Part shown: piece after piece, positions 44,404 through 55,208 of the stretch | Layout of the letters: every line of letters starts with the position of its first letter | Position numbering within the stretch: the first letter of the stretch is position 1 | Origin: an uncultured Alteromonadaceae bacterium | GTDB lineage: Bacteria; Pseudomonadota; Gammaproteobacteria; Enterobacterales; Alteromonadaceae | Direction: 5' to 3' | NCBI GenBank assembly: GCA_947501935.1 | Contig: CANMXU010000006.1 | Location: forward strand, 1 to 64,000 | Length of the DNA stretch: 64,000 bases | Translations under genes and position numbers: made by a program | The notes under the pieces: generated by a model | What the model was told of the DNA's origin: nothing | Seen by the model: the letters and a program-made list of their open reading frames with translations, nothing else | Database searches by the model: none

Positions 44404-45123
44404 ATGCAAAATCGTCATTGTTCAGGTCAACAACATATACATTGTCAAAACTGTAGCATTAGCGAATTATGCTTACCTTTTTCTTTAAACGACAAAGAGT
44501 TAGACGTTCTCGATAAAATTATTGACCGTAAACGACCTATCCATAAAGGTGAGCAAATTTTCCAAGACGGTGAAAAAATGCAATCTCTTTATGCTATTCG
44601 TTCAGGTACGTTCAAAACCTTTACAGTAAATGAACAAGGTGAAGAGCAAATTACCGGCTTTCATTTAGCAGGTGACTTACTTGGCTTTGATGCAATTGCC
44701 GAGTCAGAGCATCCTAGTTTTGCCAAAGCGCTTGAAACCTCAATGGTTTGTGAAATTCCATATAACACTTTAGACACCTTGTCTAACACCATGCCTAAGC
44801 TTAAAAAACAAATTCTTCGCCTAATGAGCAGTGAAATTCGTGCTGATCAAGAAATGCTAACTTTACTTAACCGTAAAAATGCTGAGCAACGTTTAGCAAC
44901 CTTTATCAGCGCATTAAGTACTCGTTACAATGAGCGTGGCCTTTCAGCTGCTGAATTTAGATTATCAATGACCCGTAGCGACATCGGCAATTATATTGGC
45001 TTAACTGTTGAAACTATTAGTCGCTTATTTAATCGCTTTCATAAAAGCGGCATTATTAAAATTGACGGTAAACTAGTCACTATTTTAGATATTAATAAAT
45101 TAAACGAAACCGCTGGTTTTTAA
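44404..45123 (+). CDS. fnr: FNR/EtrA-type anaerobic regulator, paralog 2
   Basis: 239 residues, the canonical FNR. Cluster ligands are C14, C17 and C23 (C-x2-C-x5-C) with C116 in TSMVCEIPY; an additional Cys lies at 6. The helix-turn-helix [24 protein letters not shown] has E-x2-S-R, matching E. coli FNR almost exactly. It controls the switch to anaerobic or microaerobic metabolism and is a candidate ligand for the FNR boxes in this window. The order fnr then uspE is as in enterobacteria and Shewanella. Confidence 0.95.
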   Translation: MQNRHCSGQQHIHCQNCSISELCLPFSLNDKELDVLDKIIDRKRPIHKGEQIFQDGEKMQSLYAIRSGTFKTFTVNEQGEEQITGFHLAGDLLGFDAIAESEHPSFAKALETSMVCEIPYNTLDTLSNTMPKLKKQILRLMSSEIRADQEMLTLLNRKNAEQRLATFISALSTRYNERGLSAAEFRLSMTRSDIGNYIGLTVETISRLFNRFHKSGIIKIDGKLVTILDINKLNETAGF

Positions 45124-45478
45124 TCTTTTATAATCCCCTTTTCTTGCTGCTTTGTGCATAAATTCACTTAGTCTCTTCCATGATCATACAGTCATGACGT
45201 TTTTCTTCGTCCATGACTGTTATTCCAATTTAAGTAAATTTACTCCCAGCTAAGCGCTATGTTAGAGAAGTTGTAACAATCAAAGTTTGTGTTGGATAGT
45301 GATTCTCGGCTTTGACAACCTGCGTAGCTCTACCTCTGGCATCCAGCCTTTTAATACTCGCTGAGTAGCAAATAACTTTATAGACTTGGTATTAACTTGA
45401 TATAAAACAAATAACTATCATTTTCCATGATGCACTATTAAACTGTAATTATCCTTTATTGTTTATGTAGGTGAACTA
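45124..45478. other. intergenic region between fnr and uspE with a hairpin
   Basis: About 355 bp without an ORF. It contains one clear hairpin at 45188–45220: ACAGTCATG-ACG pairs with CGT-C-CATGACTGT (12 bp, one bulge) around TTTTTCTT. It lacks a T tail, so it is not a standard terminator. The rest is AT-rich and must hold the uspE promoter. Confidence 0.5.
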
Positions 45479-46408
45479 ATGGAAAAATATCAAAAAATTC
45501 TTGTTGTTATCGACCCAACAACAGATGATCAAACCGCTCTCAAAAGGGCAATAGAGCTTGCCAAGAAAACCGGCGCAAGCATTACCGCTTTCTTATCAAT
45601 TTTCGACTTTTCTTATGAAATGACCACTATGCTGTCAAGCGATGAGCGTGAAGTTATGCGCCAATCGGTGATCACCGACAGAGAGCTGTGGATTAATGAA
45701 TATATCGACAGCCTCGATACCACAGGCTTGACTATCAATTGCAAAGTGGTTTGGCACAATAGACCATTTGAATCAATTATCGACGAAGTACATCAACATG
45801 GCTTTGATCTCGTTGTTAAAGGTACTCACCAGCATGATAAATTAAAATCAGTTATCTTTACTCCAACCGATTGGCATATTCTCAGAAAATGCCCTTGCCC
45901 CGTACTTTTAGTGAAAGATCACCTTTGGCCAGAGAATGGTAAAATATTAGCAGCAGTTAATGTTGGTAGTGATGAAGCTGAGCATCAACAGCTTAATAAT
46001 AAAATTACTGAAGAAGCACTTAACTTAGCTAAAATCATCAAAGCACAAGTGCACTTAATAAATTCATTCCCTGGTACTCCCGTTAATATCGCCATTGAAA
46101 TTCCTGAATTTAACTCAACCGAATATAACGATGCAATGTTAAAACATCATCAAGAAGCAATGAATGCCCATGCTAAAACCTTTGATTTAGCAACTGAATT
46201 TATTGCTGTTGAAGAAGGCTTACCTGAAGATGTTATTGAAGAAGCTGCTAATAAATTAGACGCTGAATTAGTAGTACTAGGAACCGTTGGCAGAACCGGC
46301 TTATCTGCCGCCTTTATTGGCAATACTGCTGAGCATGTTATTGATCGCTTAAATTGTGATGTATTAGCATTAAAACCTGACGGCTATATTTCACCTTTAG
46401 CTGAATAA
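45479..46408 (+). CDS. uspE: universal stress protein UspE (tandem Usp domains)
   Basis: 309 residues, two Usp domains in tandem (about 1–150 and 155–305). Domain 1 starts KYQKILVVIDPTTDDQTALKRAIELAK and ends HILRKCPCPVLLVKD. Domain 2 ends LVVLGTVGRTGLSAAFIGNTAEHVIDRLNCDVLALKPDG, the ATP-binding-like G-x2-G-x9-G region. This is UspE as found next to fnr in many gammaproteobacteria; it acts in stress resistance and motility. Shine-Dalgarno AGGTGA precedes the ATG. Confidence 0.95.
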   Translation: MEKYQKILVVIDPTTDDQTALKRAIELAKKTGASITAFLSIFDFSYEMTTMLSSDEREVMRQSVITDRELWINEYIDSLDTTGLTINCKVVWHNRPFESIIDEVHQHGFDLVVKGTHQHDKLKSVIFTPTDWHILRKCPCPVLLVKDHLWPENGKILAAVNVGSDEAEHQQLNNKITEEALNLAKIIKAQVHLINSFPGTPVNIAIEIPEFNSTEYNDAMLKHHQEAMNAHAKTFDLATEFIAVEEGLPEDVIEEAANKLDAELVVLGTVGRTGLSAAFIGNTAEHVIDRLNCDVLALKPDGYISPLAE

Positions 46409-46423
46409 TTTAGCTTTTACACT

Positions 46424-46452
46424 AAAAACCGAGCTTATCGCTCGGTTTTTTT
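46424..46452 (+). terminator. rho-independent terminator after uspE
   Basis: CCGAGC, loop TTATC, GCTCGG, flanked by A5 and T7. Confidence 0.9.
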
Positions 46453-46545
46453 ATGCTTATAAATCCCGTTAAAGTTAACAAAATAGCCATGTACCTGAGC
46501 GCTTATTTGTTTATAATACGCGCCGTTATTAATCAGGAAAACGCT

Positions 46546-47442
46546 ATGCAAACTCTTACCGCCGACCAAAAAACTCAATTAGCCAAACTAGAGAAACGTT
46601 TACGACGTCATGTTGGTCAAGCGATCGCTGAATATAATATGATTGAAGACGGTGATAAAATCATGGTGTGTTTATCGGGTGGCAAGGACTCTTTTGTGAT
46701 GCTTGATACTCTATTGCATTTACAGCGTGTTGCCCCTATTAATTTTGAAATCGTAGCAGTAAACCTTGACCAAAAACAGCCGGGCTTCCCTGAGGACGTT
46801 TTACCAAACTACCTTGAACAAAAAGGCATTGATTACTACATCGTCGATAAAGACACCTACTCTGTAGTAAAGCAAAAAATTCCAGAAGGTAAAACGACTT
46901 GCTCGTTATGCTCTCGCCTAAGACGAGGCTCTTTATATGGTTTTGCTGAAAAAATTGATGCCACTAAAATCGCTTTAGGCCACCACATGGACGATATCGT
47001 TGAAACGTTGTTAATGAACATGTTTAATAACGCAAAACTAAAGGCAATGCCACCGAAACTACTCAGTGACGATAAACGTAATATTATCATTCGACCTCTT
47101 GCCTATTGCCGAGAGAAAGATATTGCACAATTAGCCCAGGTTAATGATTACCCGATCATTCCTTGTAACCTCTGTGGTTCACAAGAAAATTTACAAAGAA
47201 AAAAAATAAAAGAAATGCTCATCACTTGGGATCAAGAATCTCCTGGCCGTGTTGAAAGTATTTTTAAAAGCACTCAGAGCGTTAGCCCATCTCAATTGTC
47301 TGATACTAATTTTTACAACTTTTCAAATTTAGCGATCGATAGATCACAAACGCTAAAAGCTAAAGAGTTCAGCGGTGTAGACATTTCTTCTTCAAATCTA
47401 ATTGATGTAAAAAACATCGAAATTATTGATGCTTCTCAGTAA
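46546..47442 (+). CDS. ttcA: tRNA 2-thiocytidine(32) synthetase TtcA
   Basis: About 298 residues. It thiolates cytidine 32 of several tRNAs. The PP-loop is [11 protein letters not shown]; two CxxC pairs (CSLCSRLRR and CNLCGSQ) bind the iron-sulfur cluster; [17 protein letters not shown] is also typical. I set the start at ATG 46546 ([11 protein letters not shown]), which has CAGGA 9 nt upstream. The open frame reaches back to 46453 but lies over the uspE terminator. The neighbourhood fnr–uspE–ttcA is conserved in gammaproteobacteria. Confidence 0.95.
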   Translation: MQTLTADQKTQLAKLEKRLRRHVGQAIAEYNMIEDGDKIMVCLSGGKDSFVMLDTLLHLQRVAPINFEIVAVNLDQKQPGFPEDVLPNYLEQKGIDYYIVDKDTYSVVKQKIPEGKTTCSLCSRLRRGSLYGFAEKIDATKIALGHHMDDIVETLLMNMFNNAKLKAMPPKLLSDDKRNIIIRPLAYCREKDIAQLAQVNDYPIIPCNLCGSQENLQRKKIKEMLITWDQESPGRVESIFKSTQSVSPSQLSDTNFYNFSNLAIDRSQTLKAKEFSGVDISSSNLIDVKNIEIIDASQ

Positions 47443-47690
47443 CCAATTGTTAAAAGCGCAGACCAACCCCGATAATTGATTCAAAGTCTTATATCTTTAT
47501 AGTTCTATATTTTCTTTCTAAAGCATGATAGCAGTAAAGGTCACTTCCCCCCTATATACGTTTTCATGTGAAGATATAGTGGTCAAGGAAACTACTAAAA
47601 TTATTGTATTGTTAATTCATTTGCCCAATATCAAAACTATAGGCCACTCTTTGTATTGAATCACTTTATCATCTAATCAGGAGTACCCGA

Positions 47691-48198
47691 TTGTATAAAA
47701 ACAAAGGTTTTACATTGATAGAGTTAGTAATCGTTATTTTAGGGATATTATCCCCAGTAGTAGCACCTAAATTTATAAACTTGTCTTCAGATGCACGTAT
47801 CTCTGTTTTAGAAACTGTTTATGCATCAATTAAAACAGCTGCTGATCAAACGAAGCTAAAAGCTACCATTACTGGTGCAGCTAATAATTCACGTACTTCC
47901 CCCCTCTGACCTACCTGAAGTAATAATTAATAGTCAATCAATGGAATTAAAATATGGTTACCCTGAATCTCGTGCTGAGAGTGCTAGCAACGGAGATATA
48001 ATCGATTTAATTGATGTAAGTGACGAGTTGGAAGTATGTTATGCCACAAACTGTGAATCAGGTAATAGCTCAAGAGTTAAAGTAGGGTTTGATACTACAG
48101 AGGATATTGGCTGCTATGTTAGATATAGTGAGCCTGGAGGCACTGGTGCCCCTTCTGCAACTGAATATGGTTTGATCATCGTTCAAGTAGGTTGTTAA
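47691..48198 (+). pseudogene. type IV pilin (PilA/MshA-like) interrupted by a frameshift
   Basis: The first frame (47691–47909) starts at a TTG with AGGAG well placed upstream. It has a short leader and the class III signal GFTLIELVIV, cleaved by a prepilin peptidase, but the helix reads ILGILSPVVAPKF, about two residues shorter than usual. It stops at TGA 47907. The second frame (to 48198) continues the pilin (DLPEVIINSQSMELKYGYPESRAES), with Cys in CYATNC and CYV and a C-terminal Cys. The frames meet at a run of six C (47899–47904); with five C the whole reads through as a pilin of about 168 residues. It may be a decayed gene, a slippage switch or a sequencing error. Confidence 0.8.
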
Positions 48199-48294
48199 TG
48201 TTGAATGTACAACTTCGAATACCTATAACTAATGAGCTTGAAACAAAAGCGGTTTAACTCTTAATGCGCTATACTTAAGAACACCATTTATTAA

Positions 48295-51200
48295 CTAGTA
48301 TTTAATGTTAGCTGCAATTTTATCTAATATCTCTAAAGCGCCTTCAAAATCAAATTCATTGATTTTATTAATCAAGTTTTCTTTCGCATCTAGGTCATCA
48401 ATAAGTGGAGACAGAGAGTTTACTTCCTCAAGGGCGGCACTATCATAATTTTTAAGTAGTGTGCGAATATCGGTAAATAGCTGTTCTACAGGTTTTATTA
48501 TCTGAATTTCAGGCGTCTCATTACTAGCATTTATTTCAGCTAATGCGGCCTTCGTTATCGCGTTGACAACAGCAGATAATTTACTAATAAATGAGTCGTA
48601 CGGCTCTTCTATTGACGTTATCGTTTCAAGGTTTAACTCATTGCAACGCTTCTCGAGTATTTCTGCCGCGATCGCTAACTCACTTGCACCTAAGGTCGCA
48701 CTTAAGCCTTTAATAGAATGCGCCATACGCATCATTGTTTTTATATCATTACAATTTTGAGCCTCTTTGAACTCTGAATCGAATGACTTTTGCTTTTCTG
48801 AAAAGCTTATTAATATTTTGATATATAAGTTTTTATTATTATTAGTTGATGCTAACCCTTGCTTTGTATCAATACCTTCTATTACTGGAAAACACATTTC
48901 ATTTGGCGTTTCATGGCTATTGATTGAACTGATTTTTTTCTTATTTTGGGGTGTGATCCAATGAGAGAGTGTGTCAAACATTTTGCTAACAACGATAGGT
49001 TTTTGAATATGATCATTCATTCCTGCTGCAATCGCTTTTTCTTTATCGCCCACCATAGCATTTGCTGTCATAGCAATAATTGGGATTGCCTGATATGCTG
49101 GCATTTCTCGTATTAATTTTGTTGCTTCGTACCCGTCCATAACAGGCATTTGACAATCCATTAATATACCATCGTACTTTTCTGGCTCTAGCATAGCTAA
49201 AGCAACCTTTCCATTTTCAGCAATGTCTACAGAGATACCTTTTTGTAATAACAACTCACGTGCAAGCTCCTGATTTATTTCGTTGTCTTCTACTAATAAG
49301 AGGTGTGCGCCCGTTAACTTTTGAATGTAATGCTCATTGTTAACTTGCTGATAGTGAGCAGTTGATGAGTCATCTAATTTACCAAACGCTTGCATTATCG
49401 CTTTTTTAAGCGAGTCTGGTGAAAGAGGTTTGGTGATTACCGCATTAATGGTATTGGGTTTAGTTTGCCTAATAGCTTCTTCATAATCATAGGCAGTAAT
49501 CAATAAAATAGGACTTTCAAAACCGATTGTTCGACATTGCTCAGCCGTTTCTATGCCGTCTAACCCCTGCATTTTCCAATCAACCAATAACAGATCAAAC
49601 GAGTTCCCCTCTTTAATCAATGCTATGGCGGCTTCTCCACTTTTTACACAAACTACATTGAAATTTTGCGAGCTAAGTAAACTTTTTAGTATATGACGAG
49701 CCGTTTGGTTGTCATCTACCACTAATACTTTTAAATCAGCGACATTAGCTTCTACTAAACTAAATATAGGAGCTGGTTGCTCATTTTGGACTGCTAAATT
49801 AATGGTGAAGTGAAACGTACTTCCATTACCGTACTCACTTTCACCCCAAACTTTTCCGCCCATCATTTCGACCAAATTTTTACAAATGCTTAGTCCTAAA
49901 CCTGTACCACCGTAACGTCGAGTTGTTGAAGAGTCAGCCTGTGAAAAAGCTTTAAATAGCTTTTTCTGTTGTTCCTCTGTCATTCCAATACCGGAATCAA
50001 TCACTGAAAACTGTAGCTGTACTTGTTGCTCATCGAGGCTTAATAACTTAGCCTTAAATATAATATCCCCAGATTCGGTAAACTTAACGGCATTATTCCC
50101 TAGGTTGATCAGTATTTGCCCAAGCCTCAACGGGTCGCCAAGCAAGCCCATCGGAATATTAGGATCAATATCAAACATTAGTTCAAGCCCTTTGTCTTGG
50201 GCATTTAAGCCAACAACATTAGCAAGATTGTTTAATACGCTATTTAATGAAAATTCAATGGTCTCAATATCAAGTTTACCTGCTTCAATTTTTGACACAT
50301 CTAGAATATCGTTAATTAACCCTAAAAGAGATTCTGCTGACCACTGTACTTTGCTGATGTAATTACGCTGTTTATCATCTAAATGGGTTTCTAGGGCTAA
50401 ATGCGACATACCGATAATGGCATTCATCGGTGTTCTAATTTCATGAGACATATTGGCAAGAAACTCACTTTTGGCCGCATCAGCCATATGTGCTTCTTTG
50501 GTAGCAATATTAAGTTCTTCTTGCGTTTTCCTTAATTCAACAACCTGATTAGCAAGTTGTTCATTTGCCCGTTTTCGACTACGTGACAGCTTTATAATAA
50601 CAATAAATAAAATAGCAAAAGATAAAGCAATTAGCGCGACTAACCAGAGTAAATTCTGCTGATAAGTAACTGTTTCACCTAGCGAAGCTATTTCTTTACG
50701 TCGACTGGTTAACTCTACCGATAACGATTCTAATTGCTTTGTTTGTAAGTCAACATTATTCGCATTATCTGCAATTTGTTTTTGAAGGTTTTCTACTTTT
50801 GCTTGTCGGTCTTTAATTGCTGTAATACGTTTATCTAGTTCAAGTTGATTATCGATTAACTGCTGCTCACTTAACGCGAGCTTGTTTTCAATTTCTCGGC
50901 TATTTTGTTGAGCATTAACAAGCGCGGTTTCCATATTTTTAGCTTCAATTCTTTTTTTAGCTAAATCATCGCTATAGGTTTGTAAATCAGCGGTTAACTT
51001 TTCAATTTGCACTATTTCTGTTTGCCGTAATTGCTCTAACGACATGAGTTCTTTCGACCGAGCACTAATTTCTTTTTTCTGTTTTAGCATTAACGCTTCG
51101 GTGTCACGTAATAATTGTGCAACGTCTAACTCAGTGCCACCCAAAAGCAATATGCTCTTGTCCATGGTTAACCCTTCGAAAATAATATTACTTTTGTTAA

Positions 51201-51651
51201 TTTCAAAAGTAATTTTATCTTGTTTTTCTTGGTTAAAATTAACCATAAAGCTTGTTTTGTTTTGACTATATTCAGTAACTACTAAGGTATTAGACTGACG
51301 GACTGCTGCACTTAACGATACTTCTTGGTTGTAATTATATTGAGGGATAAATAATAAGTGAGCAGATTTGGCAACTTGAATTTTTTGATGATCTAAGCGG
51401 ATGACTTTTACAGGTTTACCTCTAATCTTCATTTTGGGGCTAACTCGGCTAAGCTCTTTGAATTGCTCATCATTTCCACCAACGTAACCAATAATAAACG
51501 CATCAAAACTGGCTTCATTTTCCCAAGAAAAATACTTCAAAAAATTAAAAACATAAGCACTTTTGATTACATGTATTTCGGTAGACAATACAAAAAAAGG
51601 GGAAAGTAAGAACACCACAAAAAAAACATGAAGACATTGCTTTAATTTCAC
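48295..51651 (-). CDS. hybrid sensor histidine kinase with an N-terminal YfiR-like domain
   Basis: 1118 residues. Order: signal segment (1–23), YfiR-like DUF4154 periplasmic domain (about 25–175, [19 protein letters not shown]), long coiled coil (about 185–330), membrane helix (about 334–355), HisKA with H403 in [18 protein letters not shown], and an ATPase domain with [19 protein letters not shown]. Then come receiver 1 ([14 protein letters not shown], Asp in [12 protein letters not shown]), receiver 2 ([13 protein letters not shown], Asp in [12 protein letters not shown]) and an HPt domain ([14 protein letters not shown]). It is divergent from a TonB-dependent receptor and a lone receiver, and probably signals with them. 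Confidence 0.93.
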   Translation of the reverse strand: MKLKQCLHVFFVVFLLSPFFVLSTEIHVIKSAYVFNFLKYFSWENEASFDAFIIGYVGGNDEQFKELSRVSPKMKIRGKPVKVIRLDHQKIQVAKSAHLLFIPQYNYNQEVSLSAAVRQSNTLVVTEYSQNKTSFMVNFNQEKQDKITFEINKSNIIFEGLTMDKSILLLGGTELDVAQLLRDTEALMLKQKKEISARSKELMSLEQLRQTEIVQIEKLTADLQTYSDDLAKKRIEAKNMETALVNAQQNSREIENKLALSEQQLIDNQLELDKRITAIKDRQAKVENLQKQIADNANNVDLQTKQLESLSVELTSRRKEIASLGETVTYQQNLLWLVALIALSFAILFIVIIKLSRSRKRANEQLANQVVELRKTQEELNIATKEAHMADAAKSEFLANMSHEIRTPMNAIIGMSHLALETHLDDKQRNYISKVQWSAESLLGLINDILDVSKIEAGKLDIETIEFSLNSVLNNLANVVGLNAQDKGLELMFDIDPNIPMGLLGDPLRLGQILINLGNNAVKFTESGDIIFKAKLLSLDEQQVQLQFSVIDSGIGMTEEQQKKLFKAFSQADSSTTRRYGGTGLGLSICKNLVEMMGGKVWGESEYGNGSTFHFTINLAVQNEQPAPIFSLVEANVADLKVLVVDDNQTARHILKSLLSSQNFNVVCVKSGEAAIALIKEGNSFDLLLVDWKMQGLDGIETAEQCRTIGFESPILLITAYDYEEAIRQTKPNTINAVITKPLSPDSLKKAIMQAFGKLDDSSTAHYQQVNNEHYIQKLTGAHLLLVEDNEINQELARELLLQKGISVDIAENGKVALAMLEPEKYDGILMDCQMPVMDGYEATKLIREMPAYQAIPIIAMTANAMVGDKEKAIAAGMNDHIQKPIVVSKMFDTLSHWITPQNKKKISSINSHETPNEMCFPVIEGIDTKQGLASTNNNKNLYIKILISFSEKQKSFDSEFKEAQNCNDIKTMMRMAHSIKGLSATLGASELAIAAEILEKRCNELNLETITSIEEPYDSFISKLSAVVNAITKAALAEINASNETPEIQIIKPVEQLFTDIRTLLKNYDSAALEEVNSLSPLIDDLDAKENLINKINEFDFEGALEILDKIAANIKY

Positions 51652-51785
51652 TATTTGATTCTCGAAAATTTAGCTACAATAATGGTTTACACTATATTAC
51701 ACATTCCGCCATTAAAACAACAAAGTGGTGTTTATTGCTTAAATTTGACGCAGTCTGTTAATATTCTCCAAAAGGATTGATTTTC

Positions 51786-53918
51786 ATGAGAAATAAACTT
51801 CACTTTTTAGTGTTGTTCGCCCCCTTATCATTCAAAGCAGTTGCCAATGATGATATTTACAGCCTAAATTTAGAGCAGTTATCTGAAATATCAGTTTCCA
51901 GTTCGACGAGTTTAACCACAACAACAAAAAGACTTCAGCCGGCAAAAACAACGAGTATTGATTTTCAATTATTAAACAGCGTTGGCGCGGCAAATCAAAT
52001 CGACCTACTGAATATGCTTGTGCCCGAGCTTCAAGTTGTTAGCAACAAAGGCTTGGGTCACAACCCAGCATTTAGGGGGCTCGCACCAAGCGCACCAAAT
52101 GCTCACCAATATTTAATTAATGGCCGCTCAATGAACATGAACTTTTTCCTTGGTTCATGGGTAGAAGCATATAATTTAATGGGAGATATAAATTCCGTCG
52201 AAGTCATTCATGGCCCAGGTTCCGTTATCCATGGCCCAGGTGCATTATCTGGCGTAGTAAGTGTACAAACACATGACGTTATGAGCTTTCAAGGGCTAGA
52301 GTTAACGGCTAAGCATATGCTTGAAAACAAAAGTGACATTGCTGAAATAAAATTTGGCCACAAAACAGACGAAAATGCAGGCTTTTTCATTTATGCGGGT
52401 TTTGAAGATCAAGAAGGTGCCGATAGACACCACTCTCCTGTTAGGTATAGCAATAGTTTCACCGCAATAAACGGTTACGAAATTGTCGCAGGTCAAGATG
52501 CAAATATTAACTTGTCAAATTACCAAGAATCACCTGACAACGATTATAAGGTATTTGTCGACTATACAAATAACAACTTTAACGCATGGTTTAGGTATTC
52601 TCACGAATCAGAACGCTTATACATTGACCGAACAAAATTGTCGTTAATTCAACCGGATAATGTAGTCTTGTTAGACGGTATAGGCGCTGAATTTTTAATC
52701 AACAATTCGAATAGTTATATATATCGTAATTATAGTTTTGAAATCAATAATACGTGGCAATTTAATAATGGTCTTTCACTATTAGCCCTAATAGGAGGAG
52801 ACAAAATAGATTCAGATTTTGACTTCCCTCGTCCCAATGGCGGTGTTCGAGTGATTAACCATTACGAAGACGAAATAAACGCTAAATTATTATTAAATTG
52901 GCCATTAAATGACAACCACATACTTGCTGTTGGACTCGAAGCTTCAGATCACAACTACGAGTTTAATGTTAATGGCCTTGCAGCCTCAACAGAGCCGTGG
53001 AGTGTATTTTCGTATGCTGGCCTATTTGAACACCAATGGCATATATCGAATAAGTGGACAAGTTTCTTAGGCGGCAGATTAGATAAAGGTCGCTACAGCG
53101 AGAACTTATTCTCCCCGAGGTTGGCAGTGGTTTACGCAGCAAACAACGCTGACACATGGAAGTTTATCGCCAACCGAGCAGTGCGCTTTCCACCTGAGTT
53201 AGTAGCAAGATTAGATGCCCTTAAAGGTAGTAATACCACCAAAGAGGAAGTACTCGATTCATTAGAAATTAGCTTTGATTCAGTGTTAAACCAGAATTTA
53301 TCTTACAATTTGAGTGCCTACTACCAAGAGTTAGATGCCATTGACAGCTTAGGTGGTTTGCAAGCTAACGTTGGTAAGTTTGACACTTATGGCTTCACAC
53401 TTTCGACGACATACGAGCAAGATAATTTAACGTTCTTGTTTTCTCACTCTATTGTTGAACTAATTGACGCAGAGGACAAGCCCGGTATCGATCCATCGAA
53501 TTTTAGCGCAGCTGGACAAGGTTACGGTAACGATCTGAATGCCTGGGCGAACCATAATACTAAAATGAATGTGATATATTCTCTCTCGGAAACATTTGCC
53601 ATAAACAGTAGCTTAAATATTCTCTGGGATTATCCGGGTAGCCAAGACTTAGGTGAGTATAACAGTTTTGTAAGAGATACTCGCGCTAACCCAGCCTCTA
53701 TTGTTATAGATTCAGGCTACACTGAAGCATTTGAACATAATATTGAATGGTCTATCGGTGCGGCTTACCAATGGAATAAAGCAACCGCACTAAGATTCGA
53801 TGCTTATAATATTGTCAGCCTTTTTGATGATGAGCATAATCGATATCAAGATAGAAATTACGGAACCTACCGTGTAAAACCATTTTCTGTGTTACTGTCA
53901 CTAACTTACAAGATATAA
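51786..53918 (+). CDS. TonB-dependent outer-membrane receptor
   Basis: About 710 residues. Signal peptide (MRNKLHFLVLFAPLSFKAVAND), then the short IYSLNLEQLSEISVSSSTS segment seen before the plug in this receptor group. The plug domain is about 65–170 (NMLVPELQVVSNKGLGHNPAFRG…VEVIHGPGSVIHGPGALSGVVSV), and a 22-strand-type barrel runs to the end. The ligand is not evident. ATG 51786 is preferred over a TTG at 51777; AAGGA lies upstream. Placement beside a YfiR-domain kinase and 35 bp before a receiver gene suggests a signalling receptor. Confidence 0.92.
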   Translation: MRNKLHFLVLFAPLSFKAVANDDIYSLNLEQLSEISVSSSTSLTTTTKRLQPAKTTSIDFQLLNSVGAANQIDLLNMLVPELQVVSNKGLGHNPAFRGLAPSAPNAHQYLINGRSMNMNFFLGSWVEAYNLMGDINSVEVIHGPGSVIHGPGALSGVVSVQTHDVMSFQGLELTAKHMLENKSDIAEIKFGHKTDENAGFFIYAGFEDQEGADRHHSPVRYSNSFTAINGYEIVAGQDANINLSNYQESPDNDYKVFVDYTNNNFNAWFRYSHESERLYIDRTKLSLIQPDNVVLLDGIGAEFLINNSNSYIYRNYSFEINNTWQFNNGLSLLALIGGDKIDSDFDFPRPNGGVRVINHYEDEINAKLLLNWPLNDNHILAVGLEASDHNYEFNVNGLAASTEPWSVFSYAGLFEHQWHISNKWTSFLGGRLDKGRYSENLFSPRLAVVYAANNADTWKFIANRAVRFPPELVARLDALKGSNTTKEEVLDSLEISFDSVLNQNLSYNLSAYYQELDAIDSLGGLQANVGKFDTYGFTLSTTYEQDNLTFLFSHSIVELIDAEDKPGIDPSNFSAAGQGYGNDLNAWANHNTKMNVIYSLSETFAINSSLNILWDYPGSQDLGEYNSFVRDTRANPASIVIDSGYTEAFEHNIEWSIGAAYQWNKATALRFDAYNIVSLFDDEHNRYQDRNYGTYRVKPFSVLLSLTYKI

Positions 53919-53953
53919 ATTTTAATATTACTATAGAAAAACAAGGGAATTTC

Positions 53954-54322
53954 ATGGGTAAGCAAAAAATCATTGTTGTTGATGATCAGTCTGAAAACTT
54001 GCAAGTGCTGGTCGAAATTTTAAAAGCTGATTATGCTGTTATTGCTACGACCTCTGCGCTTAAGGCTATAGATTTAGCTCAAGTAGACCCCAAGGCTTGC
54101 GCAATTTTATTAGATGTTTGTATGCCCGAAATGGACGGTTTCACTTTATGCGAAAAATTAAAGTCTATTGAGGTGGTTAAAGACATTCCTGTTTTTTTTA
54201 TCACGAGCTTAACCGAAGAAGAAGATTATAAAAAAGGATTTAGCTCAGGTTGTTATGATTTTATACAAAAGCCATTCAGCGCAACATTACTTTTAAACAG
54301 ATTACAAAAAGCCATCAAATAA
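53954..54322 (+). CDS. single-domain response regulator
   Basis: 122 residues, receiver domain only. It has VVDDQSENLQVL with the acidic pair, the phospho-Asp in AILLDVCMPEMDGFTL, the Thr/Ser in FFITSLTEEED, and the Lys in FIQKPFSATLL. There is no output domain. Shine-Dalgarno AAGGGA precedes the ATG. It is 35 bp after the receptor gene and probably co-transcribed. It may take phosphate from the HPt of the divergent hybrid kinase (inference). Confidence 0.92.
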   Translation: MGKQKIIVVDDQSENLQVLVEILKADYAVIATTSALKAIDLAQVDPKACAILLDVCMPEMDGFTLCEKLKSIEVVKDIPVFFITSLTEEEDYKKGFSSGCYDFIQKPFSATLLLNRLQKAIK

Positions 54323-54345
54323 AAAAGTGGTGCAAAGCACCACTT
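54319..54345 (-). terminator. rho-independent terminator (minus strand) after coiled-coil gene 1
   Basis: AAGTGGTGC, loop TTT, GCACCACTT, then six T on the minus strand. A weaker relative (AGTGGTGC / GCACCA) follows the paralogous gene near 56010–56035, so this part was duplicated too. Confidence 0.75.
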
Positions 54346-54367
54346 CTCATTCATAACTGCCATATAG

Positions 54368-54829
54368 TTATGCCTTGTAGCTTTCTACGTTTGCTTCAAT
54401 GCTCGCTTTTAAGTCTGACATTTTGGTCATATAATCAGATAATTTTACTTTCACTTGTTCTACTTTTTCAGCTTCGATTGACTGTGCTTTTTCAAGTACG
54501 CTCTCAAACTGTCCTGCGCACTTTGTCACGACATCTTTAGATTTTTCTATCGCCTCTTTGCTCTCCATTTTGCCTAGGGCAACTTGCACTTGTAAGTTTT
54601 CTAGCTCGCTATTAATGCTATCTTTTACATCATTAGCTGTAACACCGATACTTTCTAAATGTTTGCTTAATTCAGCGGCAGCCTTTACTGCAACTTTGCG
54701 TTTTTCTTGAATGTTATCTTCCAAGTCAGCTTTACCTAATGAAGCCTGTAATTTCAACGCTTGTACTTTCATTTGTGCGTGATCCATTGTTTCATTAATT
54801 GCAGATTTGATTGTTTCGATAGTTGTCAT
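54368..54829 (-). CDS. coiled-coil protein, copy 1 (function unknown)
   Basis: 153 residues, highly charged and almost wholly helical, without signal or membrane segment. Two similar amphipathic stretches are visible (LKLQASLGKADLEDNIQEKRK and LQVQVALGKMESKEAIEKSK), so it seems built of a repeated ~50-residue helix. The last 40 residues (EAEKVEQVKVKLSDYMTKMSDLKASIE) are identical in its paralog. ATG 54829 has AGGTGAG just upstream, which also explains the in-frame GTG at 54838. I do not know the family; phasin- or apolipoprotein-like helical bundles look similar. Confidence 0.8.
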   Translation of the reverse strand: MTTIETIKSAINETMDHAQMKVQALKLQASLGKADLEDNIQEKRKVAVKAAAELSKHLESIGVTANDVKDSINSELENLQVQVALGKMESKEAIEKSKDVVTKCAGQFESVLEKAQSIEAEKVEQVKVKLSDYMTKMSDLKASIEANVESYKA

Positions 54830-55208
54830 GATTCTCACCTTAGTTTTAAGTTATTTAGATAAACAAGAAGCGATAATTGTTTTGCTTCGTGATTAAGTTG
54901 AGATAAGAATAGCGCAGCATTAACCGTTTGAATGTGTACAAGCTAAGAGAGTTTGTGTGATATAAAATGACTTAAACCATAGCAGCAGGTAATACCAATA
55001 GAGTTTTGTTGTTTCTTCAACGTTCAAGCGTGTGTTTTTTGATGGTTATGTATTTATATCATTTGCACAGCGCCTAAGCGCAACTTAATGCTATTACGTC
55101 ATAATTAGACGCAATAACATTAAAGACATCAATAACTTTAAAGCAGTGCTTCTGCCCTGTAACGATGAATAAAAGCGCAGTGTCATACTTCTGTTTTGTT
55201 ATCGTACA
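54830..55208. other. intergenic region between coiled-coil gene 1 and the rhomboid gene
   Basis: About 380 bp. The first ~80 bp after the start codon resembles the region upstream of coiled-coil gene 2 (AAGAAGCG…TTGTTTTGCTTCGT…TTAAGTTGAGATAA…TTTGAATGTGTACAA), so promoter sequence was duplicated with the gene. No ORF or RNA recognised. Confidence 0.55.

Noticed and set aside
52200..52262. Apparent duplication VIHGPGS/VIHGPGA in the TonB-dependent receptor
   Set aside because: The usual plug motif is VEVIRGPGS-x2-YG-x-GA-x-G; the second half simply resembles the first, so no insertion is needed.
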